This document shows positions 1 to 8,079 of a stretch of DNA of 8,114 nucleotides, piece after piece; the first letter of the stretch is position 1, and the number at the start of each line of letters is the position of its first letter. The DNA is taken from the NCBI GenBank assembly GCA_002311745.1, contig DBZL01000006.1, positions 1 through 8,114 on the forward strand, read 5' to 3'. A program made the position numbers and the translations under genes. The notes beneath the pieces are model-generated. The model did not search any database, had not been told where the DNA came from, and worked only from the letters and a program-made list of their open reading frames with translations. This DNA is from Phycisphaerales bacterium UBA1161. Its GTDB lineage: Bacteria; Planctomycetota; Phycisphaerae; Tepidisphaerales; Tepidisphaeraceae.

Positions 1-2
1 CC

Positions 3-1052
3 TTTACCGTGGATCAGCCGGGCAGGATCGTGGTGGGGATTCCCGTGGGGCCGTGGCAGCAGGTCGGACAGATCAACGTCGGAGGGTTCATCGCAGCGGA
101 CGGAACGAGGTACCGGCTGCAGCAGACCTGGCCAGCCGGAGACAACGGCTTTGTAGCCCAGTTTTACAGCAACTACGGCTCGGAGAATCTGGTCACGCTC
201 ACCGCCGTGTTGCAGGACGGCACGGAAGTGGACCCGGCCAGCTACAGCGTTCCCGCGATGGTGACCATTCGGCGAAACGACGTGAATCCGCAGTTCAACC
301 GCATTCATCCGTCCCAGGTAAAAACATTCCACGTGTGGAAGCGCAAGAGGCAGTGGGTGACAATCAACGGTTTTGCGGCCCAGCCGGAGGAGCCGCCCAC
401 GGCGGACGTGCCGGCGGCGCAGTTGGCGGCGGCCGTGGAGGCGATGCAGAAGCGCTCCGGCGCCGGAGAGATGCCAGCGCCGATCAAGTCGATGTCCCAG
501 CAGTTGAAGGAATTTGAAGCCCTGGCGGCCGAACCCAAGACGCCCATGGGCGCCATGCGGGTCATGCTCGAAGCGGGGAAAAAAGGGGATTTTGCAGCGG
601 TGCGACATCGCCTGATCTGCAGCCAGGATGATCCCGACAAACTGCTGGATTTGATGGCACGTTGGATCGTCGCTTCCATGAGCTTGCAGGCCCAAGCCGT
701 GGCCAGGTTTGGGCAGGACACGGTATTCCAGGACGCCGCGCTGTTGTTCATGAACGACTGCGAAATGGGCTTTGCCGGAGGGAACTGGGTCTCTGCGCCG
801 GGCGGCGGACTGCGACAGTTGGACAGCGCGCCAATGGCCATCGTCAAGGGCAGCGACGGCGAATATTACCTGGATATGTCCAAGTCCCTGACCGACCTTG
901 TCAAGTTGCGTCCATATCTGCTGATGCGGAGCCAGAAGATGGAGCAGGTTGCCCAGATGCTGAGGGACAATCCAGCGATGACGCTGGGGCAGTTCGACGC
1001 CGCGATGCTGCGTCCGGCCACGCGGCCGACGACACAAAAGAGTGGCACCTGA
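3..1052 (+). CDS. Hypothetical protein, 5' end probably cut by the window edge
   Basis: I do not recognise this protein by name. The frame is open to the left edge, and the first possible start (GTG at 9) has too little upstream sequence to judge, so the gene is probably partial. Counting from that GTG, residues 1-105 look like a beta-rich domain with Gly and aromatic residues. Next comes a short block around 104-126 (TFHVWKRKRQWVTINGF), whose 'F..W.R..QWV...G.A..P' shape recalls a conserved strand block I associate, weakly, with planctomycete M56/BlaR-type proteins. Residues 130-180 are an Ala/Pro/Glu-rich linker. Residues 180-290 form an alpha/beta segment ending in AIVKGSDGEYYLDM, like the 'V..DG.WY.D' strand of small NTF2/DUF4878-like accessory domains. 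No signal peptide or membrane segment is visible in the part present. It is convergent with the FtsB-like gene, with 29 bp between the stops and no terminator visible there. The coding call is firm; the family is not. Confidence 0.75.
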   Translation, partial: FTVDQPGRIVVGIPVGPWQQVGQINVGGFIAADGTRYRLQQTWPAGDNGFVAQFYSNYGSENLVTLTAVLQDGTEVDPASYSVPAMVTIRRNDVNPQFNRIHPSQVKTFHVWKRKRQWVTINGFAAQPEEPPTADVPAAQLAAAVEAMQKRSGAGEMPAPIKSMSQQLKEFEALAAEPKTPMGAMRVMLEAGKKGDFAAVRHRLICSQDDPDKLLDLMARWIVASMSLQAQAVARFGQDTVFQDAALLFMNDCEMGFAGGNWVSAPGGGLRQLDSAPMAIVKGSDGEYYLDMSKSLTDLVKLRPYLLMRSQKMEQVAQMLRDNPAMTLGQFDAAMLRPATRPTTQKSGT

Positions 1053-1081
1053 ACCGACAGTTTCCGCAATGAGGATGATTT

Positions 1082-2994
<1,913 letters not shown>

Positions 2995-3001
2995 TCATTG
3001 T

Positions 3002-3013
3002 TATCGGACGATA
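3002..3013. repeat. Dyad TATCG-GA-CGATA in the eno/Trm112 divergent region
   Basis: A perfect 5-bp inverted repeat with the same GA centre as the dyad at 2971-2982 and centred 31 bp from it. It lies between two divergently transcribed genes, so a transcription factor operator is possible. No matching regulator is encoded in the window. Confidence 0.35.
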
Positions 3014-3031
3014 GGAGCAGAAATCTTCAAA

Positions 3032-3046
3032 GGGGCACGCTGCCCC
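3032..3046. repeat. Hairpin GGGGCA-CGC-TGCCCC upstream of eno
   Basis: A perfect 6-bp stem with a 3-nt loop. Read on the minus strand it is followed by TTTGAAGATTTC, which is only weakly U-rich, so it is a poor intrinsic terminator but could be a leader hairpin for eno. Its centre is about 31.5 bp from the previous dyad. Confidence 0.4.
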
Positions 3047-3097
3047 TGCCGCGCAGTGTAGTGGGATGGGTGGGGAGGTGTAAATAGTGGGAGAAAC

Positions 3098-3148
3098 ATG
3101 AAAAGGACACTCACGTCGCCACGTTTCACGATTCTTTCGCCTTGCTGA
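3098..3148 (+). CDS. Possible 16-codon leader ORF upstream of the Trm112-family gene
   Basis: The ATG at 3098 follows a good Shine-Dalgarno-like GGGAG (3089-3093) at a 4-nt spacing, and encodes MKRTLTSPRFTILSPC before TGA at 3146-3148. It is in a different frame from the Trm112-family gene and ends about 30 nt before that gene's favoured GTG start. It has the best ribosome binding site of any start in this intergenic region, so ribosomes may engage here. The peptide itself shows no recognisable motif and no run of one regulatory amino acid. It could equally be chance in a short interval. Confidence 0.25.
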   Translation: MKRTLTSPRFTILSPC

Positions 3149-3177
3149 TATGGATGGGCGTCCTTATAGTCGCCGCC

Positions 3178-3423
3178 GTGGCGGATAATCCGGCCAAGCC
3201 GGTGCTCGATCCCGAAACGCTGGCCATTCTGCGCTGCCCGGTGACGGGAAGCCCTCTGCGGCTGAAACCGGATTGCCTGGTTTCGGAAGTCGGCGGGCTG
3301 CGCTACCGCATCCGCGACGGCATCCCCGTGCTCCTGGCGGAGGAAGCCATACTGCCAGCCGGTTGTCCGTCGCTGGCGGCGTTCAAGGAGCAATTCCGCG
3401 ATCAAATTTCGCGCAGGGACTGA
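3178..3423 (+). CDS. Trm112 family (YcaR/UPF0434-like) small protein with degenerate zinc ribbon
   Basis: With the GTG start at 3178 this is an 81-residue protein. LDPETLAILRCPVTGSPLRL followed by GGLRYRIRDGIPVLL is the Trm112/YcaR pattern (LLEILACPVC...LAYPIRDGIPVLL). In eukaryotes and archaea Trm112 activates RNA and protein methyltransferases; the bacterial members are small and poorly defined. Of the four usual Cys zinc ligands only C20 remains: the first pair reads CPVT, and the second position reads SEVG. Zinc binding is therefore unlikely, as in other bacterial degenerate members. Start choice is uncertain. TTG 3142 and ATG 3154 are also in frame but would add a hydrophobic stretch (MGVLIVAAVA) atypical of the family, and none of the three has a clear ribosome binding site. 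The gene overlaps the 3' end of carA by 22 bp tail to tail. Confidence 0.85.
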   Translation: MADNPAKPVLDPETLAILRCPVTGSPLRLKPDCLVSEVGGLRYRIRDGIPVLLAEEAILPAGCPSLAAFKEQFRDQISRRD

Positions 3424-4595
3424 AGCTGCTTGAGGCGCTGGCCCGTCGGGGGCTTGCGGGTTTTCATCATTTCGACAAACGCGTCGAACAGATACGCCGC
3501 ATCGTGCGGTCCCGGGCTGGCCTCGGGATGATATTGCACGCAAAACACCGGCAGCGTCTTGTGGCGAAAGCCCTCGACGGTGCCGTCGTTGAGATTCACG
3601 TGCGTCACGACGCCGCCGTGCGCCTCCAGCGATTTGCGGTCCACGGCAAACCCGTGGTTTTGACTGGTGATCTCCACGCGGCCGGTGTCCAGGTTCTTGA
3701 CCGGCTGATTGGCGCCGCGGTGGCCGAATTTGAGCTTGTACGTCGTGGCGCCGATGGCGCGGCCCAGAAGCTGATGGCCCAGGCAAATTCCGAAAATCGG
3801 CACCTTGCCCAACGCGGCCTGGATGGGCCGAACGGCGTAATCCAAAACCGCCGGATCGCCGGGGCCGTTGCTGACAAACAGGCCGTCGGGGTGGTGCTTG
3901 AGAATCTCCTCGATCGTCACATCCGGCGGCAGCACCGTCACCTTGATCCCGCGCTCGATCAGGTGACGCAGGATGTTCTGCTTGAGGCCGCAATCCAGGG
4001 CGACCACGTGCAGCCCGTTGCCGCGCTCGACCTTGCCTAATCGCCAATCCCCCTGGTCCTGATCCCAGGAATATCCGCAGGCGGGTTTGACCGCCTGCAC
4101 CCAGTCGGCCCCTTCCATGGCGGCGGACTTTTTGGCGCGATCCACGAGCTGGGCATCGTCCAGAATTTGGGTGCTGAGGATTCCGCGCATCACTCCGCTG
4201 GTCCGCAGGCGCCGGGTCAGCGCCCGCGTGTCGATGCCTTGGATGCCGATGATCCCGTTGTCCTTGAGATAACTCTCCAGGGAAATGTCGGCGCGGTAGT
4301 TGGAATAAAGCGGCGGCAATTCCTTGACGACAAACCCGGCCACCTGGGGCTGGCGGCTCTCCACGTCCTGCCGATTGACCCCGTAGTTGCCGATCAGGGG
4401 ATAGGTCATGGCGACGATCTGGCCCTTGTAGGAAGGATCGGTCAGGATCTCCTGATAGCCGGTCATGGCGGTGTTGAAGACCACCTCGCCTTCGGCGGTT
4501 CCGGCCGCGGCAAACGCCCGGCCGGTGAACACCGTGCCGTCCTCCAGAGCCAGCTTGGCCGGATGCGGCGAATCTTTTGCGGATTCCACGTTCAT
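3402..4595 (-). CDS. carA: Carbamoyl-phosphate synthase small (glutaminase) subunit
   Basis: This 397-residue protein is the size expected for CarA, which hydrolyses glutamine and channels ammonia to CarB to make carbamoyl phosphate for pyrimidine and arginine synthesis. The N-terminal CPSase domain (about 15-150) has LALEDGTVFTGRAF, GEVVFNTAMTGYQEILTDPS and MTYPLIGNYGVN. The class I glutamine amidotransferase domain (about 195-380) has SNGPGDP (242-248), the nucleophile C271 in GICLGHQLLG, the conserved KFGHRGANQPV (289-299), and the catalytic H356 and E358 in QYHPEASPGP. No carB is in the window, so the large subunit is encoded elsewhere. The ATG at 4595 gives a normal N-terminus and has no Shine-Dalgarno; a perfect TATAAT lies only 9 nt upstream, suggesting a leaderless transcript. 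The 3' end overlaps the Trm112-family gene. Confidence 0.98.
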   Translation of the reverse strand: MNVESAKDSPHPAKLALEDGTVFTGRAFAAAGTAEGEVVFNTAMTGYQEILTDPSYKGQIVAMTYPLIGNYGVNRQDVESRQPQVAGFVVKELPPLYSNYRADISLESYLKDNGIIGIQGIDTRALTRRLRTSGVMRGILSTQILDDAQLVDRAKKSAAMEGADWVQAVKPACGYSWDQDQGDWRLGKVERGNGLHVVALDCGLKQNILRHLIERGIKVTVLPPDVTIEEILKHHPDGLFVSNGPGDPAVLDYAVRPIQAALGKVPIFGICLGHQLLGRAIGATTYKLKFGHRGANQPVKNLDTGRVEITSQNHGFAVDRKSLEAHGGVVTHVNLNDGTVEGFRHKTLPVFCVQYHPEASPGPHDAAYLFDAFVEMMKTRKPPTGQRLKQLQSLREI

Positions 4596-4604
4596 TGCTC
4601 GCGA

Positions 4605-4610
4605 ATTATA
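4605..4610 (-). promoter_or_regulatory. Candidate -10 box (TATAAT) for carA
   Basis: On the minus strand a perfect TATAAT is followed by 9 nt and then the carA ATG. Initiation about 7 nt downstream of the -10 box would give a leader of 0-4 nt. The region 17 bp upstream (TAGCCG) matches TTGACA at only 3 of 6 positions, so the box rests on the -10 alone. Confidence 0.45.
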
Positions 4611-4721
4611 TGGACAGCACCGGCCAGCGGCTACGGGCGCTGATGCGGCAAGCGACGGCGCAGCGGGTGCGTCCGAGAAATTATGAAGTTTTCAAGAGCC
4701 GCCAGCCGATACTGAGCGTTG

Positions 4722-4801
4722 AGGCTGTGGGTCTCCGACCTTTATGGTCGGGCAGCCTAGTTTGGAGGCCGGTGTAACGGCGAGCACCGGCCTCTTTTTT
4801 T
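4722..4801 (+). ncRNA. Candidate terminated small RNA or structured repeat in the carA/GH28 intergenic region
   Basis: On the + strand, AGGCTG (4722-4727) pairs with CAGCCT (4753-4758), and TCCGACC (4734-4740) pairs with GGTCGGG (4746-4752) around a TTTAT loop, leaving one 6-nt bulge (4728-4733). Six nucleotides later a 10-bp terminator hairpin with a T tract ends the element. The two neighbouring genes are on the other strand, so the terminator does not serve them; an independent + strand transcript is the simplest reading. I see no strong promoter upstream (GATACT at 4708-4713 is the best -10-like hexamer, without a good -35), and it matches no RNA family that I can name. Alternatively it is a copy of a dispersed palindromic repeat, since the GGTCTCCGACC-type core is itself partly symmetric. 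Confidence 0.4.
4765..4801 (+). terminator. Strong intrinsic terminator, + orientation
   Basis: GAGGCCGGTG (4765-4774) and CACCGGCCTC (4785-4794) form a perfect 10-bp GC-rich stem around a 10-nt loop and are followed by seven T residues. Read on the minus strand the stem is followed by CAAACTAGG, not a U tract, so it is not a good terminator for the GH28 gene. It terminates transcription arriving from the carA side on the + strand. Confidence 0.8.
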
Positions 4802-4885
4802 GCGCACACATGGGCTAGGGAGAGGCCTGGGTCGCGGGCGGGGATTGGACCCGAGCGGGATGGAGTCGCTTTTTCCCTCTTACGA

Positions 4886-6370
4886 TCAGCGATCGGCGCG
4901 CGGTTTGCGCCGGATGAATAGAAGACCGCCCAAGCCAAGAATTCCCAAAGACGTGGGTTCGGGAACGGTCGTGTTGGTCAGGCCGTACATATACACGCCG
5001 CTCACCGGCGAGGCGCTGTAATAGGGGTCGGTACTGGGCACCTTCACCGTAAGCCCCGCGACGTTGATATTCGTGCCATACCACATTTCCATGTACGAAC
5101 CGGCCGTGATGTTGACGTTCGTAAAGGTGAGTCCGTTGATGCTGAGGGGATTGGTGTTCAGGCCCTGAATGATTCCGCCATTGGTCGAGCCGGTGGCGGT
5201 GATGCCGGAAAACGACACGTTTTCGTAGAAGGGCGTGTAGGCATCCGCGGCGGTAGGCGTCGCAGGATAGAAGGACGCACTCGTGGGGCTGGGCGCGAAG
5301 GTGTCGCCGCCATTGTAGAAGCTCTCGATGACGATCGGATTGGTGACGTTCGTCATGGTGATGCCGCTGTAGCTGACGTTTTGCAGCGGCGTGGCGGCCC
5401 CGCCGCCGCCGTTGGAGTTGTTCCCGTCGTTTGCCTTGATGCGCAGGCCGTTGGTGGTGCCGGTGAGCGTGCAGTTGGTAATGGTCATGCCGTTGACGCC
5501 CTTGGAGGTTCCACCGCCGATGGAGATGCCGTGGCCGGCGCCGATGGTGTCATTCTTGATGACGATGTTGCTGACGGCGCCGGAGCCGGACTTGGCGACG
5601 ATGTCGTCGTCGCCGTCATTGATGTTGCAGTTCTCGATGAGGAAATTGCTGCCGTTGTAGTCGATGCCGTCGGTGTTTGAGAGGTAGTTCCCGTTATTGG
5701 CGGCCAGGGTGCGCGGGTCGGCGATGGTGACGTTGTTGATCGTGACGTTGTTGGATGTTTCAACGACCAGGTGTTCGTTGCCGGCGTTTTCCACGCTGAC
5801 GTCCTTGACCTCCAGGGTCGAGCACTTGGTCAGGTTGATCAGCTTGCTTCCGCCGGCGGTGGTGAGCGCGTTTCCATCGATGATGCCGGTGCCGCTGATT
5901 TCGACGTTGCTCAGGGAGGCCCCGTTGTTACTGATGAGCGTGCTCCCGAAGCTGTTGTCGCGCAGAACGGCGCCCGAATCGAGCTGGAGATTGACGTTGC
6001 TTTTGAGATTGATCTGATTCGAGAGGAAGATACCGGAGGGGATTTCCACGGTTCCGCCGTTCGGGTCCGCGGTGGCGGCGTTGATTGCAGCTTGGATATC
6101 CGTCGTATTCGTAGTGGCGGAGTTGCCCGTCGCCGCCCCGTAGGTCGTGATGTTATAGGTTCCGCCGGTGAAGACCGGCAGAGGCGGATCCGCCAGGGCG
6201 GGCTTGGCCAGGGCGCAGCAGACCGCGACGGCCAAAACGCCGAAAACCACGCGCCATCCAGCGCTGCCGCTTCCCGTGGACGGGGCAACCTGCCTTGATT
6301 TTTCAGGGCAATTCACCAACGCCGTAGATACGAACCGGGCGGCCCCACCCAAACGTCTTGATACACTCAC
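4886..6370 (-). CDS. Secreted GH28 polygalacturonase-like protein with PEP-CTERM sorting signal
   Basis: From the GTG at 6370 this is a 494-residue protein. A long basic N-region is followed by a hydrophobic signal segment (about 39-56) with likely cleavage after AKPALA (about residue 60). The body is an Asn/Thr/Gly-rich right-handed beta-helix opening with TYNITTYGA and carrying all the GH28 motifs: NTD (232-234), GDD (253-255), GHGIS (279-283, catalytic-site H280) and RIK (310-312), with spacings close to fungal polygalacturonases. GH28 enzymes hydrolyse alpha-1,4 galacturonosyl links in pectin and related uronides. The C-terminus is a PEP-CTERM tail: VPEP (469-472), a hydrophobic helix (TSLGILGLGGLLFI), then RRKPRADR, which directs exosortase-dependent export. 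The exosortase is not in this window. GTG 6370 is chosen over the longer frame from 6442 because GGAGGAG lies 8 nt upstream of it. The exact substrate is not shown. Confidence 0.93.
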   Translation of the reverse strand: MSVSRRLGGAARFVSTALVNCPEKSRQVAPSTGSGSAGWRVVFGVLAVAVCCALAKPALADPPLPVFTGGTYNITTYGAATGNSATTNTTDIQAAINAATADPNGGTVEIPSGIFLSNQINLKSNVNLQLDSGAVLRDNSFGSTLISNNGASLSNVEISGTGIIDGNALTTAGGSKLINLTKCSTLEVKDVSVENAGNEHLVVETSNNVTINNVTIADPRTLAANNGNYLSNTDGIDYNGSNFLIENCNINDGDDDIVAKSGSGAVSNIVIKNDTIGAGHGISIGGGTSKGVNGMTITNCTLTGTTNGLRIKANDGNNSNGGGGAATPLQNVSYSGITMTNVTNPIVIESFYNGGDTFAPSPTSASFYPATPTAADAYTPFYENVSFSGITATGSTNGGIIQGLNTNPLSINGLTFTNVNITAGSYMEMWYGTNINVAGLTVKVPSTDPYYSASPVSGVYMYGLTNTTVPEPTSLGILGLGGLLFIRRKPRADR

Positions 6371-6376
6371 GGCACT

Positions 6377-6383
6377 CTCCTCC
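6377..6383 (-). promoter_or_regulatory. Shine-Dalgarno sequence deciding the GH28 start
   Basis: On the minus strand GGAGGAG is followed, after AGTGCC, by the GTG at 6370. It is the strongest ribosome binding site in the window and fixes the start 24 codons inside the longest open frame. Confidence 0.75.
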
Positions 6384-6459
6384 GCAGTCCGATTGCGACG
6401 GAAAATCGGCGCTGATCGAACTGAACAACTCCACCCCCCCACCTTTATCCACGTCTCGA

Positions 6460-6489
6460 TTTACGTCACAGCGCGCCCGCTTTACGTCA
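6460..6489 (-). repeat. Direct repeat of TGACGTAAA at 21-bp pitch, possible operator
   Basis: On the minus strand TGACGTAAA occurs twice, at 6489-6481 and 6468-6460, separated by 12 bp, so the copies sit two helical turns apart on the same face of the DNA. They lie 90-120 bp upstream of the GH28 start. This arrangement suits a tandem activator or repressor site. No regulator is encoded nearby. Confidence 0.45.
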
Positions 6490-6559
6490 TGTTTCGCGGA
6501 CAAGTTTGCAAAAAATCCCTCGCGGCCCCTTTGCGGCCGGCTAGGAATTTTTGCATAAC

Positions 6560-6614
6560 ATGCGATGCTATTCGGGCTTATTTCTAGACGCAGCCAAAAA
6601 AGCCTGCATCGCGT
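6560..6614. repeat. Bulged inverted repeat in the GH28 upstream region
   Basis: ATGCGATGC (6560-6568) pairs with GCATCGCGT (6606-6614) over 9 bp with one G-T pair. Immediately inside, GGGCTT (6574-6579) pairs with AAGCCT (6600-6605) over 6 bp with one G-T pair. The only interruption is a 5-nt bulge (TATTC) on one side, and the loop is 20 nt. There is no T tract after either arm, so it does not look like a terminator. It could be a leader RNA structure or a DNA-level site. Confidence 0.4.
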
Positions 6615-6789
6615 GCTGGAAACGCCCCCCGGTTACTTCGGTTCCTAATCTAGTTCATATTGTGCCCTCTTGAGCAAGGTGTTACAAACAAATTCGCTTG
6701 AACAAAATCATGAGACCTTTGCAGAATATATATTTGCAAGAATTGAAACGTGTGCATACGTGCTTGGGATCGTTCCCTTGGTGCTGCGT

Positions 6790-7983
6790 CTACTGTCCTT
6801 GCGTGGTAGGCGGGGTCTGGACCAGGGCGGGGTCGAGCCAGACGAAGCGGTCTTGCGTCGAATAGTTCTGGCCGTAGTCCACTTCCAACGCCAATTTATT
6901 GGCGCTGCCGAGAGGAACCGTGACTACGGGGTAAACCTGGCCGGCTTTGACGTTTTGCCGCTCAAAGACGACTTTGTCGTCTAACAGGACTCGCACGGTC
7001 ACGTCAGCCAGGGAAGAATCGGAATCGACGGCAAACTGCGTGCGGAAGTCGGCGTAGTGGCCGTCCAGGTCGTAAACGATCTTCGTGTACGAGTGGCAGC
7101 CGATGCCGTGATGGAAGCCGTGGTACTTGCGGCGGATCGGCGTGTCGCCGTCGACGGTGCGGTCAAACTGCGGGGGAAATCGTTCGCCGAAATACGGCTT
7201 GTAGATGACCTGGGCCGGGCGTCGGGCGGTCAGCCAACTGACCGGGCCGTTGAGCTGCTCGACGGCGACGATGTCGCCCAGGGGCACGACGTGGGAATTG
7301 TTTTGGTCGAAGCTGAGCGTGAATTGATCGCCGGCAAGCGAAACGCCCTGGGCGGTGATCGACCAGTCGCCGGTCAAACGCACGCGAAAGGCGCGGTCGG
7401 CGGCCATCGGGGGTGGCTGCTGCGAGGAGGAAAAGAGCACGGCCGCGATGGAATCCCATGGCAGGGTCGCATTGGCATCGGCGGTCTGCAACGTGACGCC
7501 GGCGGGGCCGAGCTGCACCACGATGCCGTGCGTCGTATCGCCGTTGGCCAGGCGGACGACGTCGTCGCTGCGCGGCTGATCCAGCGGGATGGCGGCAGCA
7601 CCGACGCGGAGGATCGCCGCCACGCGCGCCAGGGGAAACTGCATCGTGCCCAAGCGAGCGTTTTGCCATTGCAGGGTTTGCTCGCCCATGGCCAGCGGCC
7701 GGCCGTCGATGCGGTCGCCGCCCTGAAGAACCAGGGCGAATTCTTCGTGAGCGGCGGGCTGGGACTCACTGTCGCGTGAAAGTTCAAGAACGTCGGACCA
7801 GCCGAGGGTGGTCGGCGCGGATGGGTCGTCGGGGATGACGTGCAGGCCGGCGGAGTCGATGGATTGGAGATTGATCGGGGCCGAGCGAAATTGGGCGTCC
7901 GTCAGGGTCCAGGTTTCCTGGGCCAAGACCTGTGCGGTCAGGGCGGTGAGCGTCGCCAAACAGAATATAGCTCGCTTGAGCAT
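6790..7983 (-). CDS. Secreted repeat protein with C-terminal NPCBM carbohydrate-binding domain
   Basis: From the ATG at 7983 this is a 397-residue protein with a clear signal peptide (MLKRAIFCLATLTALTAQVLA, cleavage before Q22). Residues 24-243 contain about four similar beta-rich units of 56-59 residues, each closing with a strand such as LGWSDVLELSR (60-70), FPLARVAAILR (116-126), LPWDSIAAVLF (174-184) and VPLGDIVAVEQ (233-243). Three of them include a 'V.L..GD...G' opening strand. Residues about 258-390 are an NPCBM domain, the putative carbohydrate-binding module first noted in GH98 enzymes: YKPYFGERF, then GIGCHSYTKIVYDLDGHYADF (293-313), a VDSDSS turn, VRVLLDDKVVFE and KLALEVDYG. No catalytic domain is seen, so it probably binds glycans or scaffolds at the cell surface. 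The frame extends upstream to 8112, but the signal peptide fixes this start. Its neighbour is a polygalacturonase on the same strand. Confidence 0.9.
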   Translation of the reverse strand: MLKRAIFCLATLTALTAQVLAQETWTLTDAQFRSAPINLQSIDSAGLHVIPDDPSAPTTLGWSDVLELSRDSESQPAAHEEFALVLQGGDRIDGRPLAMGEQTLQWQNARLGTMQFPLARVAAILRVGAAAIPLDQPRSDDVVRLANGDTTHGIVVQLGPAGVTLQTADANATLPWDSIAAVLFSSSQQPPPMAADRAFRVRLTGDWSITAQGVSLAGDQFTLSFDQNNSHVVPLGDIVAVEQLNGPVSWLTARRPAQVIYKPYFGERFPPQFDRTVDGDTPIRRKYHGFHHGIGCHSYTKIVYDLDGHYADFRTQFAVDSDSSLADVTVRVLLDDKVVFERQNVKAGQVYPVVTVPLGSANKLALEVDYGQNYSTQDRFVWLDPALVQTPPTTQGQ

Positions 7984-8079
7984 TCGAACCCGCGGTGCTG
8001 CGCACAATACTGTCCGGAACCAACTTAATCTAATCTTAACTTGCGCCCGGCCGGTTTTTGTGTTTTGATTCCGTCCGAC

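Larger units (their letters stand above)
6371..6789 (-). other. Intergenic region upstream of the GH28 gene
   Basis: About 420 bp lie between the NPCBM gene stop and the GH28 start, with no convincing gene on either strand. The half near the NPCBM gene is clearly more AT-rich than the surrounding coding sequence. It holds a 9-bp direct repeat at 21-bp pitch, a bulged inverted repeat, and four TTTGCA motifs on the + strand (6505, 6550, 6718, 6733). I find no convincing -35/-10 pair and no terminator with a T tract behind the NPCBM gene. The size suggests that the GH28 gene has its own regulated promoter and is not in an operon with the NPCBM gene. Confidence 0.6.

Noticed and set aside
3001..4047. 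348-codon minus-strand open frame across the Trm112 and carA region
   Set aside because: It overlaps most of carA in another frame and is Arg/Pro/Ala-rich, as expected of a high-GC shadow.
4745..4801. PyrR-type or other pyrimidine attenuator for carA
   Set aside because: The hairpin and T tract lie upstream of carA but face the opposite direction, so they cannot attenuate the carA transcript.
6434..6440. Run of seven C (G on the GH28 strand) as a phase-variation tract
   Set aside because: Seven bases is short for slippage-based switching, and with the start fixed at 6370 the tract is in the leader, not the reading frame.
6592..6620. T6 tract on the minus strand as a terminator for the NPCBM gene
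   Set aside because: The sequence just before the T tract forms at most a 3-4 bp stem. The strong pairing here has the A6/T6 tract inside the structure, not after it.
6749..6760. Near-palindrome CGTGTGCATACG downstream of the NPCBM gene
   Set aside because: It has one mismatched pair in each half-site alignment, no T tract and no second copy, so chance is likely.
6770..6778. Small inverted repeat GGGA/TCCC after the NPCBM stop as a terminator
   Set aside because: Only four base pairs with no U tract on either strand.
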